Shown: positions 27,993-35,829, numbered from the stretch's first letter. The stretch: 36,694 nt of DNA from Bacteroidota bacterium (GCA_023430325.1 JAEZAU010000061.1:1-36694), one strand, 5' to 3'. Made by a program: numbers and translations. The notes: generated from the letters alone by a model not told the origin.

Positions 27993-29276
27993 TCAGCGAC
28001 GTTTCTCGACCATCCGATCCAGTAACTCGGATAATGATCGGCTCAATTCGATCCGTGAAAAACGATCTATTGAAGAGGTAGGCCGAAGATCTGTTGAGAA
28101 GAGCTCGTGAACAGCAGTTCTCATTCCTTCATGATCATCACGTTCCACAACCACATGCCCATTCAGCAACCCCGCCAGATCGGAATCCTTCGGTGCCACT
28201 GCAAGGATCGGCCGCTGCACAGAAAAGTATTCGAACACTTTCGCTGGAAGAAAACCCTTCACGTTGGGCGTATCGTTCACCGGAAGAAGAAGCGTTCGCG
28301 CCCGCTTCATCTGGCGGATCGCTTCCTTGTGATCCACCTGTGCGATCCGTTCCACCCAGGGATCCAGGCCGGCGTCATTGATCGAGCGCGCAACTGTATG
28401 ATCGATACCGCCGATCAGGCGCAACTTGAACTTCTCATTGAACTCCGCATCGCGATCTATCCTTTCCCGCAACAACTTCCAAAGCAACGGAACATCACGT
28501 GTTGCTGTGATCGATCCCACGTGCACCAATGACCATTCTTCATCAACCGGGATCGGTCGTTCCGGCAGATCGGATGGATCGAAACCATTGGTGATGCAGT
28601 GGACCTTACGGCCCCCGATCCTGCCAAGATCCTCCGCCCACGATGGGCTCACCGTCACCACTTCATCTGCCGATCGGAGGACGTCCTTTTCCAGTTGATG
28701 CTGTTTGCGATCGGCCCACGGGGTAAGCTTCAACTGACCGTAATAATCGATGTTCGTCCACGGATCTCGGAAGTCCGCCAGCCAGGGGATGCCCGTGATC
28801 TTCTTCAGTTCCATACCGATCAGGTGGAGGCTGTGCGGCGATCCGGTGGTCACGATCAGATCCACCGGATGCTTCTTCAAATACTTCTTCAACCGCTTCA
28901 CCGAAGGCCTCACCCACCAAACGCGTGCATCGGGAATGAACAGATTGCTGCGAAGCCAGAGGGCCAGATCCTCCTTCCAGCTTTTTGCAGCGGTCTCACG
29001 AAGAAAGGCGGTCTGCAAACGTTCCTCCTTCTTCCTTCCGGTGAATTTCTTGTAGAAGGAATAGGGTTCGGTGATCGGTGCCTTGATCACTTCTACATCC
29101 GGCGGGATCTCCTTTTCCAGCGAAACGTCCACGGCCTGCATCTCCGGGTTCGCCGGTGTGTAGATCACCGGTCGCCAGCCGAACTGCGGCAGATATTTCG
29201 CGAATTTCAGCCAACGATACACCCCTACTCCGGCGTTCGGTGGCCAGTAATAGGCGATGATCAACACACGCTTCAT
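27993..29276 (-). CDS. glycosyltransferase (GT4-like)
   Basis: A 427-residue GT-B enzyme whose start MKRVLIIAYYWPPNAGVGVY is typical of a glycosyltransferase group widespread in Bacteroidota. The acceptor domain includes VDLIVTTGSPHSLHLIGMEL and WLADFRDPWTN; VHCITNGFDPSDL marks the junction. The donor domain has WSLVHVGSITATRDVPLLW, RLIGGI, and a C-terminal FLPAKVFEYFSVQRPILAVA segment carrying the conserved Glu. Its ATG shares one base with the YfhO stop codon (TGATG type overlap), so translation of the two is probably coupled. Substrate unknown. Confidence 0.88.
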   Translation of the reverse strand: MKRVLIIAYYWPPNAGVGVYRWLKFAKYLPQFGWRPVIYTPANPEMQAVDVSLEKEIPPDVEVIKAPITEPYSFYKKFTGRKKEERLQTAFLRETAAKSWKEDLALWLRSNLFIPDARVWWVRPSVKRLKKYLKKHPVDLIVTTGSPHSLHLIGMELKKITGIPWLADFRDPWTNIDYYGQLKLTPWADRKQHQLEKDVLRSADEVVTVSPSWAEDLGRIGGRKVHCITNGFDPSDLPERPIPVDEEWSLVHVGSITATRDVPLLWKLLRERIDRDAEFNEKFKLRLIGGIDHTVARSINDAGLDPWVERIAQVDHKEAIRQMKRARTLLLPVNDTPNVKGFLPAKVFEYFSVQRPILAVAPKDSDLAGLLNGHVVVERDDHEGMRTAVHELFSTDLRPTSSIDRFSRIELSRSLSELLDRMVEKRR

Positions 29277-32098
29277 CAGGCCTCCACTTCAGCTGCAGGC
29301 CGGCGTCCATCGATCCAGGCGCGGAGCTCCATCGCGAGCATGCCGAGCACCAGCAGGATCAGAAGCAAGCTTGATGCGAGCATGATCGTTCCCGAAGTAT
29401 CGAACGCGCGACTTTCAACTTTGAAGGCCAGCTCATGCTCACCGGGTGGTACGCGCAGCACACGCAGCACATAGTTGCCCCGCACATGATCCACGGGCTG
29501 GCCATCGATGTAGGCTTTCCAATCAGGACCGTACCAGATCTCGCTGAGGACGACCACGCCACCACCGGCCGATCGAACCGAATAAGTGAGCTCGTTGGTC
29601 TCGTAATTCACCAGTTCCACGGACGCGGATGGATCGGCCGAGATCGGTGCATCGCCAAGTTGTTCGCGATACCGTTCATCGATCACCGCTGTGCCTTGCA
29701 GATCCACTTCACCGATCGCCATGATCTCCTCATCGCTGTTCTTCACCCACCGCACATCGTTCACGAACCAACCGGCGCCGTACCCGTTCAGATTCTGGAT
29801 CGGTGGTTTTTCGGGATTGAACACCAGGTATCGTGTGTTGAGCATGTTGAGCACGCCCTGACGTGCCAGCAGGCTGTCGATCTGCGGCAGTGATGTTCCC
29901 GCCTGCAACAGACCACCAATGCGCTGGATCGATGGTGACAGATGGAATTCGATGATCTCCTGGTAGCGCTTCAATTTCGCGCCGTGATAACCACCGACAC
30001 TTCGATGGAAATAGCTCGTGCGCGCATCATCGAACGGCCGTGAAAGATTCAGCACCCGGTAATGATCGGCGCGACGCATGGCCGCGAACTTCATCAGTTG
30101 ATCCTGGTCCGGACTGATACGTAATGATGCGATCGCATTATTGACCCGCGCTTGACGCATCCCTTCATACAAAGCCTCATACCGTCCTCGCGCATTGGGA
30201 TCCTGCTCCTGCATGGAAAGGATCGCCAGATCGGAAGCGTTCGGCTTGTGCGGCAGCCCGCCCTTTTCCTCCCACTGCTCATAGCGGCCACGCGCCATCT
30301 CGTTGTGCATGTAGCGCTTGTCAACCACCCACAGATCGAGGAGCATCAACAGACCAAGACCGGCAAGCAGGATCGTTGCGTTGATCGTGCGGCGGCCAAA
30401 GAAGAAGATCAGCACACCGGCAGCGGCCACGAACGCGAAACTCCTCCAGGCATCAGCGCTGAATATCGCTGCGCGCACGGCCTTCAGCGAATCGACGAAC
30501 ATCACCATCTGCGCCTCCATCTTCGGATCGCTATCAGCCTGCGCATTGAAGGCTTCGCGTTCCGCATTGCTGATCAGATCGAACAATGTGCCCGGGCTCA
30601 CCGCCACGAACAGCAGGAACAGCGCAAGGATCCCGATCGTGATCAATGATCGCTTTTCCGTGGCCTTGTCCCAACCTTTATCGCGAAGCAATTTGTCCAG
30701 GTAAAGTATCCCGAGTATCGGCGCTGTCAGCGATGCGATCACCAGGATGATCGTTACCGCGCGGAATTTGTTGTAACCCGGCACATGGTCCAGGAAGAAA
30801 TCAGTGAGCGGCATGTAATTGCGGCCCCAGCTCAGGATCAACGTCAATACGAAAGCGCAGAACAACGCATAAGGCAGCGGCTCACGCCACAGGAGGAGTC
30901 CGGCCAGCAGGTAGATCGCCACTATGGCGAAAGCGGCCGCCGGCACAGTGATCAGGTTCACCAGGAGAAAGAGCAGCGGCAATGCCGCGATCACCCACCA
31001 TCGCGCCTGATCGCGCACCTGCGCCAGCATCAAGAGCATCAACAGGATCACGATCGCACCCAGATAGACCGGCCCGGAAGTGAAATCCTGATCGCCCCAA
31101 TACCTGTTCTGTTGGGCCACGGCCTGGCGCAAACGGCCATCCGCCTCGGAAAGCGCAGGTTCATTCGCACCGATAACGCCGGTGGCACCGCCTTGCGCAT
31201 CCGGGATGAGGAAGGAGAACGATTCATCGATCCCGTAGCTCCAGCGCGTCACATAATCCTTGTCCAGACCCGTGGTGCGGATCGCTTCCGCCGGTGATCC
31301 ATCCGCCTGTATGGTCAGTTCGCTCTGGCCCCGTGTACTGAACTTGCCGTACTCCCAAGTGCTCCACAAAAGGCCAAGGTTGCAGGCCAGTGCAAGCATC
31401 ACGGCCACCAGACCCAACGCCGATCGTTTCGCGAAGTCCAGCCATGTTCCCGTTCGTACGGAGGCCACCAGTTCCGCCAGCACGAAGAGCAACATCACGA
31501 AACCCAGGTAATAGGTCACCTGCACGTGGTTCATCGCGATCTCCAGCCCGAGGAACAGCGCGAATACCGCGGCTCCCAATAGCATCCGCCGGCTTCGGTA
31601 CACGAGATAAAGGCCACCCAGCACCAGCGGCATGTAACCGATCGCGCTGGCCTTGCTCGTGTGGCCGGCCGGCAGGATCACTAAGAAGTAGGAAGAGAAC
31701 GCAAAGGCTATTGCGCCGATCACCGAAAGCCAGTTGTCCACCTTCAGGATCCGCAGGAAGATGTACATGCCGATCAGGTACAGGAACAGGAAATTCCCCG
31801 GCCGCGGCAGAAAACCGTTGAAAAGCTTGTTCACATGCAGCAGCATGTTGCTCGTCCACCGCACGCTGATCTGGTAGGCCGGCATGCCGCTGAACATGCT
31901 GCCGGTCCACAGCGCCTCCTCACCGGTAAGCTCGCGGTGCTCCTCCACCTCCTGGGCCATGCCCTGCCACTGCTTTATGTCGTGCTGTATCAGCTGTTTA
32001 CCCTCCAGCATTGGGCTGAAGTACACCAGGCTCAGCGCGTAGAACAGGGCGATCGCCGCCAGCACGGGCAGCACGGTCTTCCAGTTGATGGATCTCAT
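29276..32098 (-). CDS. YfhO family membrane protein
   Basis: A 940-residue protein with an N-terminal signal-anchor (residues 10-30), an extracytoplasmic loop containing a QHDIKQWQGMAQEVEEHREL segment, and about twelve more helices up to residue 600. A long extracytoplasmic C-terminal domain is followed by a final helix near 910-930. The layout and segments such as GHTSKASAIGYMPLVLGGLY and EIAMNHVQVTYYLGFVMLL match the YfhO family (PF09586). In Firmicutes YfhO is needed for glycosylation of lipoteichoic acid and is regarded as a GT-C-like lipid-linked sugar transferase. Here it may add sugars to an exported glycan or lipid. Coupled with the glycosyltransferase after it and the DUF4834 gene before it. 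Confidence 0.9.
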   Translation of the reverse strand: MRSINWKTVLPVLAAIALFYALSLVYFSPMLEGKQLIQHDIKQWQGMAQEVEEHRELTGEEALWTGSMFSGMPAYQISVRWTSNMLLHVNKLFNGFLPRPGNFLFLYLIGMYIFLRILKVDNWLSVIGAIAFAFSSYFLVILPAGHTSKASAIGYMPLVLGGLYLVYRSRRMLLGAAVFALFLGLEIAMNHVQVTYYLGFVMLLFVLAELVASVRTGTWLDFAKRSALGLVAVMLALACNLGLLWSTWEYGKFSTRGQSELTIQADGSPAEAIRTTGLDKDYVTRWSYGIDESFSFLIPDAQGGATGVIGANEPALSEADGRLRQAVAQQNRYWGDQDFTSGPVYLGAIVILLMLLMLAQVRDQARWWVIAALPLLFLLVNLITVPAAAFAIVAIYLLAGLLLWREPLPYALFCAFVLTLILSWGRNYMPLTDFFLDHVPGYNKFRAVTIILVIASLTAPILGILYLDKLLRDKGWDKATEKRSLITIGILALFLLFVAVSPGTLFDLISNAEREAFNAQADSDPKMEAQMVMFVDSLKAVRAAIFSADAWRSFAFVAAAGVLIFFFGRRTINATILLAGLGLLMLLDLWVVDKRYMHNEMARGRYEQWEEKGGLPHKPNASDLAILSMQEQDPNARGRYEALYEGMRQARVNNAIASLRISPDQDQLMKFAAMRRADHYRVLNLSRPFDDARTSYFHRSVGGYHGAKLKRYQEIIEFHLSPSIQRIGGLLQAGTSLPQIDSLLARQGVLNMLNTRYLVFNPEKPPIQNLNGYGAGWFVNDVRWVKNSDEEIMAIGEVDLQGTAVIDERYREQLGDAPISADPSASVELVNYETNELTYSVRSAGGGVVVLSEIWYGPDWKAYIDGQPVDHVRGNYVLRVLRVPPGEHELAFKVESRAFDTSGTIMLASSLLLILLVLGMLAMELRAWIDGRRPAAEVEA

Positions 32099-32116
32099 GT
32101 TCGGTGGATCAGGCGG

Positions 32117-32365
32117 CTATTTCACTTCCTCGAAATCCGCATCGGTAATGTTCCCCTGGGGCCTTCCGCCATCGCGCTTCTCATCGTTCAACCGCTCGAT
32201 CCGCACATCACCCTTCGGGCGGGCGGGACCGTTGGTGAAGTTGCGCCATTTCGGTGCGCCGCTGCGTTGCCCCATCTTCAGCAAAGAACGCAAAACCCAC
32301 CAGATGATCAGCAGAATGACGATCGTTCGCAGCGTCCCATTGAAACTTGCGTCCAACAATTCCAT
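32117..32365 (-). CDS. small membrane protein, DUF4834-like
   Basis: The start is ATG 32365 (82 residues); the frame continues upstream to 32572 but that part is low-complexity and Pro/Arg rich. The protein begins MELLDASFNGTLRTIVILLI, a single transmembrane helix of about 20 residues, followed by a basic, Gly/Pro/Arg-rich cytoplasmic tail ending DADFEEVK. This is the layout of DUF4834 proteins found in Bacteroidota. Function unknown. It precedes YfhO by 18 bases and is likely its first co-transcribed partner. Confidence 0.7.
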   Translation of the reverse strand: MELLDASFNGTLRTIVILLIIWWVLRSLLKMGQRSGAPKWRNFTNGPARPKGDVRIERLNDEKRDGGRPQGNITDADFEEVK

Positions 32366-32371
32366 TGGCGG

Positions 32372-32379
32372 CAAAGGTA
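32372..32379 (-). promoter_or_regulatory. candidate -7 promoter element for the DUF4834/YfhO unit
   Basis: On the minus strand the sequence TACCTTTG fits the Bacteroidota -7 consensus TAnnTTTG and lies only 6 bases before the DUF4834 ATG. If used, the transcript would be nearly leaderless. No clear -33 element is visible. Confidence 0.3.
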
Positions 32380-32435
32380 GTGGGAGGCATATTGGAGGCT
32401 GGAGGGTGGAGTGAGGGTGGGCGAATTCCTTCCAG

Positions 32436-32507
32436 GGCGTGTCTTCGCCTGCAAGTCCTCCCCGCCTTCGGACGGGTCCGGGCTTTCCGGCTGCGCCACT
32501 TACGCAG
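32436..32507. repeat. run of four small GC-rich hairpins
   Basis: Within the 223-base gap between DUF4834 and the recombinase, four short stems follow one another. They are GGCG/CGCC (32436-32449), CCCG/CGGG (32461-32476), CCGG/CCGG (32478-32490) and CTGCG/CGCAG (32491-32507). Individually they are weak, but the density is unusual for the window. It might be a dispersed palindromic repeat or a structured regulatory element upstream of the recombinase. I do not recognise a known RNA family. Confidence 0.35.
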
Positions 32508-32588
32508 ATCCAGTGTTGGTCCGGGAGTGATCGTTCCATTATGAAGATCGCGATATGAATGCGGCTTTCCACTTGGTAAATTCATTGC

Positions 32589-33719
32589 ATGAACGGTAAT
32601 GAAAAACGCACCGTTGCCATGCGTCCCATCCTTCATGAGAAGGAAAAGCGGCTCGGTCTATATTTCCCCTACGATCAGGAATTGATCGCCTGTGCCAAGG
32701 AAGCCGGAGCCCGTTGGAGCAACTCGCTGAGGTGCTGGCACATGCCCGATGGTGGCGAAAGCATGAAAGCGGTGTTCGCGGCATTCAAGGGGAAGGCCTG
32801 GGTGAATACGGATCAGGTATTACAACGGGCAGATGCCGCGTCACCAAAGATCGAGAAAGCAGATAGCGGACCATTACGACCGCAGCAACTCAATGCCCTG
32901 GCCAATATGCGCAAAAAGTTGGAGATCGGCAGATATAGCAGGAATACCATTGATACCTATCTCAATGCAGTGAAGCAATTGTTCACGCATCATCCAGAAA
33001 AACACCCGAACGATATAAGCACCGGAGAGATCGAGAACTATCAACATGTGCTGGCAAGGCGCGGGGTGAGCAACAGCTATCTGAACCAGACCGTGAACGC
33101 CGTTCGGTATTACTACAAGGAAGTACTCGGCGACGAAAAACGTGTGCGGTTCATAGAAAGGCCACGCAAGGAACAGAAGCTTCCCGTAATACTGAGCAAG
33201 ACTGAAGTTTCGCGTTTGTTGAGCTCCATTTCCAACCTGAAGCATCGGACCATGCTCAGTGTGGCATATTCTGGAGGACTACGCATGGGCGAGGTGTTGT
33301 CACTTCGCACGAACGACATTCTTTTCGACCGGGGGTTGATCAGGATCAGGGCCGCCAAAGGAAATAAAGATCGGATCACCCTTCTTGGCCGATCGACGGC
33401 AGCCTTGCTCAAGCGCTATATGGAAGCCTACAAACCCACTGATCATCTATTTTCAGGGCAGAATGGTGGGAGGTACTCCGAGCGAAGCCTGCAAAAAGTG
33501 ATGGAACAAGCATTGATAAAAGCTGGCATTGATAAACCGGCGACATTGCATACATTGCGTCATTCCTTCGCAACCCATCTGCTTGAACAAGGCACCGATC
33601 TGCGTTACATCCAGAACTTGCTCGGGCATGCTTCCAGCAAGACAACAGAGATCTATACCCATGTCAGTACGCGATACCTGCAAGGGATCATCAACCCGTT
33701 GGATGCTTTGGAGGAATGA
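32589..33719 (+). CDS. tyrosine recombinase, IntI/Xer-like, with extra N-terminal domain
   Basis: A 376-residue site-specific recombinase. The catalytic set is complete: Arg232 in SGGLRMGEVLSLR, Lys257 in AAKGNKDR, His321 and Arg324 in HTLRHSFATHLL, His347 in LLGH, and nucleophile Tyr356 in TEIYTHVS. The SAM-like core-binding domain is at about 98-185. The segment from KAGIDKPATLHTLRHSFATH to NPLDAL at the C-terminus is strikingly close to integron integrases. However, the IntI-specific insertion that normally lies before it is missing: residues 283-300 pass directly from DHLFSGQNGG to the RSLQKVM helix. Residues 14-56 form an additional domain (YFPYDQELI, GARWSNSLRCWHMP) whose pattern recalls HARP domains. 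ATG 32589 is used; Met11 is an alternative. It probably recombines the attC-like sites downstream. Confidence 0.88.
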   Translation: MNGNEKRTVAMRPILHEKEKRLGLYFPYDQELIACAKEAGARWSNSLRCWHMPDGGESMKAVFAAFKGKAWVNTDQVLQRADAASPKIEKADSGPLRPQQLNALANMRKKLEIGRYSRNTIDTYLNAVKQLFTHHPEKHPNDISTGEIENYQHVLARRGVSNSYLNQTVNAVRYYYKEVLGDEKRVRFIERPRKEQKLPVILSKTEVSRLLSSISNLKHRTMLSVAYSGGLRMGEVLSLRTNDILFDRGLIRIRAAKGNKDRITLLGRSTAALLKRYMEAYKPTDHLFSGQNGGRYSERSLQKVMEQALIKAGIDKPATLHTLRHSFATHLLEQGTDLRYIQNLLGHASSKTTEIYTHVSTRYLQGIINPLDALEE

Positions 33720-33769
33720 CAGCTTTTCTGGCAAAAGGTTCGCTTTACGTGCCGTAATAGTGAATAAGG

Positions 33770-33833
33770 CGAAGATCTGGGCCGGTGATCATGGTGGAAA
33801 TACACGAAGATCTTCGGCAACCCTCCGTTATGC
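33770..33833 (+). other. candidate primary attachment (attI-like) site
   Basis: Between the recombinase stop and the first cassette gene, GTTATGC occurs at 33827-33833, close to the GTTATAT core of the first attC-like site. It is preceded by CGGCAACC (33815-33822), also found in the 3' arm of that site. Further upstream CGAAGATCT occurs twice (33770-33778 and 33805-33813), the second within the palindrome CGAAGATCTTCG. Direct repeats next to a core site recall attI, but each element is short and could be chance. Confidence 0.3.
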
Positions 33834-33880
33834 CACAGCTAAATACAACCGTATCCACCGGTCCACCAAAAAACCGACAG

Positions 33881-34099
33881 ATGTCAGAAGAACAGGAAAA
33901 GAAGATCGCTGAATGGTTCAATCAGACATGGAAGAATCAAAGGATGCTGGAGTCGCGTCTATGCGCAATTCAGGACGACCACACCGTGCACATACACGCG
34001 AATGTTCTGGATCTATACCAATGGGTACAGACGCTCCTGAAGGACGTCGATAACCTTCAGCGTCAAATAGCCCGGATGGAACAGAAAATTGGTCGGTAG
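33881..34099 (+). CDS. small helical protein of unknown function (first cassette)
   Basis: A 72-residue frame from ATG 33881. The frame is open further upstream to GTG 33785, but that would run through the candidate attachment site and lacks coding character. The protein is rich in charged residues and Gln, begins MSEEQEKKIAEWFNQTW, and its C-terminal half (VLDLYQWVQTLLKDVDNLQR) could form an amphipathic helix or coiled coil. I recognise no family. It ends 18 bases before the first attC-like site, the normal position of a cassette gene. Confidence 0.55.
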   Translation: MSEEQEKKIAEWFNQTWKNQRMLESRLCAIQDDHTVHIHANVLDLYQWVQTLLKDVDNLQRQIARMEQKIGR

Positions 34100-34117
34100 C
34101 AGAGGAAGAAGGCCGTG

Positions 34118-34194
34118 GCATAACAGCCGGTTGCCGCAAGCCCCTCAACACAGGGTTCTCGCTGCGGCCTGCGGCAACCGGCGGAACGTTATAT
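34118..34194 (+). other. attC-like site 1
   Basis: Layout: GCATAAC (34118-34124), a single A, arm GCCGGTTGCCGCAAGC (34126-34141), a 25-base loop, arm GCCTGCGGCAACCGGC (34167-34182), five unpaired bases GGAAC, then GTTATAT (34188-34194). The arms pair at 15 of 16 positions and the outer cores pair over ATAAC/GTTAT. It follows the 72-residue gene and precedes the cation-transporter gene. Confidence 0.72.
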
Positions 34195-34240
34195 GCAACC
34201 CTACCAGACCGACAATGCAATACACCGAAAATGACAAACA

Positions 34241-35038
34241 ATGCAAAAAACGACCTTTAAAATATCAAAAATGGACTGCCCATCCGAAGAACAAATGATT
34301 CGGATGAAACTTGCCGACTTGACAAACATCAACTCGTTGGACTTTGATATTGCAAACAGACAACTGACCGTTTTTCATACTGACAATCACGACCAAATTT
34401 TTCAGAGACTTGACAACTTAAAGTTTGACACTTCACTCATAGACAGCATTTCGGCAGACAATTACGAAGCATCAACAAACAATACAGACCAAGAAAGAAA
34501 ATTACTTTTGCAAGTTTTAGCCATCAACTTTTTCTTTTTTGCACTTGAACTTACTACAGGTTTCATTTCAAACTCAATGGGACTTGTTGCTGACAGTTTG
34601 GATATGCTTGCCGACAGCATCGTTTACGGACTTGCACTTTTTGCAGTTGGTGGGACAATGACACGAAAAAAGAACATTGCAAAATCAGCAGGTTATTTTC
34701 AGTTGACACTTGCCGTTTTCGGTTTCATTGAAGTTATCAGACGATTTGTGGACAGTGAAACTGTTCCTGCATTTCAGACAATGATAGTTATTTCAATTCT
34801 TGCACTTATCGGTAACGGGCTTTGTTTGTATCTACTACAAAAAAGCAAAAGCAAAGAAGCACATATGCAAGCAAGTATGATTTTCACATCCAATGACGTA
34901 ATTGTAAACATTGGAGTAATTATAGCAGGCGGACTGGTTTACTTGACAAACTCAAAATATCCTGACCTAATCGTTGGGACGATTGTGTTTTTCATCGTTG
35001 GACAAGGAGCATTTAAAATTCTAAAACTATCAAAATGA
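34241..35038 (+). CDS. cation transporter, CDF-like with N-terminal HMA-like domain
   Basis: The 265-residue protein starts with an HMA-like metal-binding fold (MQKTTFKISKMDCPSEEQ), but with one Cys rather than the usual CxxC. From residue 88 it has about six membrane helices typical of cation diffusion facilitators: ELTTGFISNSMGLVADSLDM followed by LADSIVYGLAL, where the Asp pairs of DSLDMLAD correspond to the metal-transport site. AHMQASMIFTSNDVIVN matches the second metal site region, with His and Asp as expected. It probably exports or handles a divalent metal; mercury is suggested by its partner. The region is strongly AT-rich, unlike the chromosome, and overlaps the next gene by four bases (ATGA). 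Both genes share one cassette. Confidence 0.85.
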   Translation: MQKTTFKISKMDCPSEEQMIRMKLADLTNINSLDFDIANRQLTVFHTDNHDQIFQRLDNLKFDTSLIDSISADNYEASTNNTDQERKLLLQVLAINFFFFALELTTGFISNSMGLVADSLDMLADSIVYGLALFAVGGTMTRKKNIAKSAGYFQLTLAVFGFIEVIRRFVDSETVPAFQTMIVISILALIGNGLCLYLLQKSKSKEAHMQASMIFTSNDVIVNIGVIIAGGLVYLTNSKYPDLIVGTIVFFIVGQGAFKILKLSK

Positions 35039-35652
35039 AAACAATGAAATTAACGAGTAATATAGATAAACTTGGGACGGCTGGACTTTTCTTGACCGCA
35101 ATATTTTCACCTTGCTGTTTTCCTCTTTTTGCATTTGCAGCTTCTGCACTTGGACTTGGCAGTTTTGAACTTTTCGGTGGTTGGACAATGTGGATTTTTC
35201 AAGCAATGGTTTTAATTTCAGTTGGCGGACTTTACATTTCATATCGCAGACACCGTTGTTTGTATCCTTTAATGGTTGCTATTCCAAGCGGACTTCTAAT
35301 TTTTTACGCCTATCACATTAACGACAGCGACTACTGGACATATTTTCTTTACGCTGGTATGTTCGGACTTCTCATAGCGACAATTTGGAATTATAAGCGA
35401 AACAAAATGAATGGAACTTGCGACACTTGCACAACTTACAACGGTAAGACAGTTGAAACACAATCAACTTTGACCTGCCCAAACTGCGGACACAAGAAAA
35501 CTGAAATTATGCCAACTGACGCTTGTGTATATTTCTACGAGTGCGAAAAATGTAAAACACGACTAAAACCATTACAAGGCGACTGTTGTGTTTATTGTAG
35601 CTACGGGACAGTTAAATGTCCACCAATTCAAGCAGGAGAAAATTGTTGCTAA
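35035..35652 (+). CDS. MerC-type membrane protein with C-terminal GDCCVxC domain
   Basis: A 205-residue protein with four membrane helices in the first 120 residues. IFSPCCFPLFAFAASALGLG carries the Cys-Cys pair of MerC-like mercury carriers, which pass Hg(II) across the inner membrane. The C-terminal part is Cys-rich: CDTCTTY, LTCPNCGHKKTEIMPTDAC, then YECEKCKTRLKPLQGDCCVY with CSYGTVKCPP, the GDCCVxC signature. Fused forms carry both membrane and soluble thiol sites. Mercury or another soft metal is the likely cargo, by family. ATG 35035 overlaps the transporter stop. No merR, merA or merT is present in the window, so this is at most a partial resistance set. Confidence 0.85.
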   Translation: MKTMKLTSNIDKLGTAGLFLTAIFSPCCFPLFAFAASALGLGSFELFGGWTMWIFQAMVLISVGGLYISYRRHRCLYPLMVAIPSGLLIFYAYHINDSDYWTYFLYAGMFGLLIATIWNYKRNKMNGTCDTCTTYNGKTVETQSTLTCPNCGHKKTEIMPTDACVYFYECEKCKTRLKPLQGDCCVYCSYGTVKCPPIQAGENCC

Positions 35653-35677
35653 TGGACACGACAGAAAAAAGGGCAGC

Positions 35678-35809
35678 ATATAACAGCACATTTGCAATAG
35701 GCGGGGTTTCGTGCTCCGCAGACAGTTTAGTGGTAGCCGAAAGTTTTGTGCTCCGCATAAACATTAGTGGTAAAAATCCCGCCCATCGCAAATCTGCAAA
35801 ACGTTAGGC
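35678..35809 (+). other. attC-like site 2
   Basis: Layout: ATATAAC (35678-35684), a single A, an arm starting GCACATTTGCAATAGGCGGG, a long loop, the returning arm (about 35777-35797, ending CATCGCAAATCTGC), five bases AAAAC, then GTTAGGC (35803-35809). The arms pair over about 25 positions with a handful of mismatches. The loop holds two 25-base direct repeats (35711-35735 and 35748-35772) identical at 21 positions, each beginning GTGCTCCGCA. The site begins 25 bases after the MerC stop codon. Confidence 0.75.
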
Positions 35810-35829
35810 GTCAGTTTGAATTACCACGA

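Noticed and set aside
33805..33816. Palindrome CGAAGATCTTCG as a repressor operator
   Set aside because: No adjacent regulator gene or promoter; kept only as a possible part of the attI-like region.
35616..35807. 63-codon frame across attC-like site 2
   Set aside because: It overlaps the MerC end in another frame and runs through the inverted repeat; no coding character.
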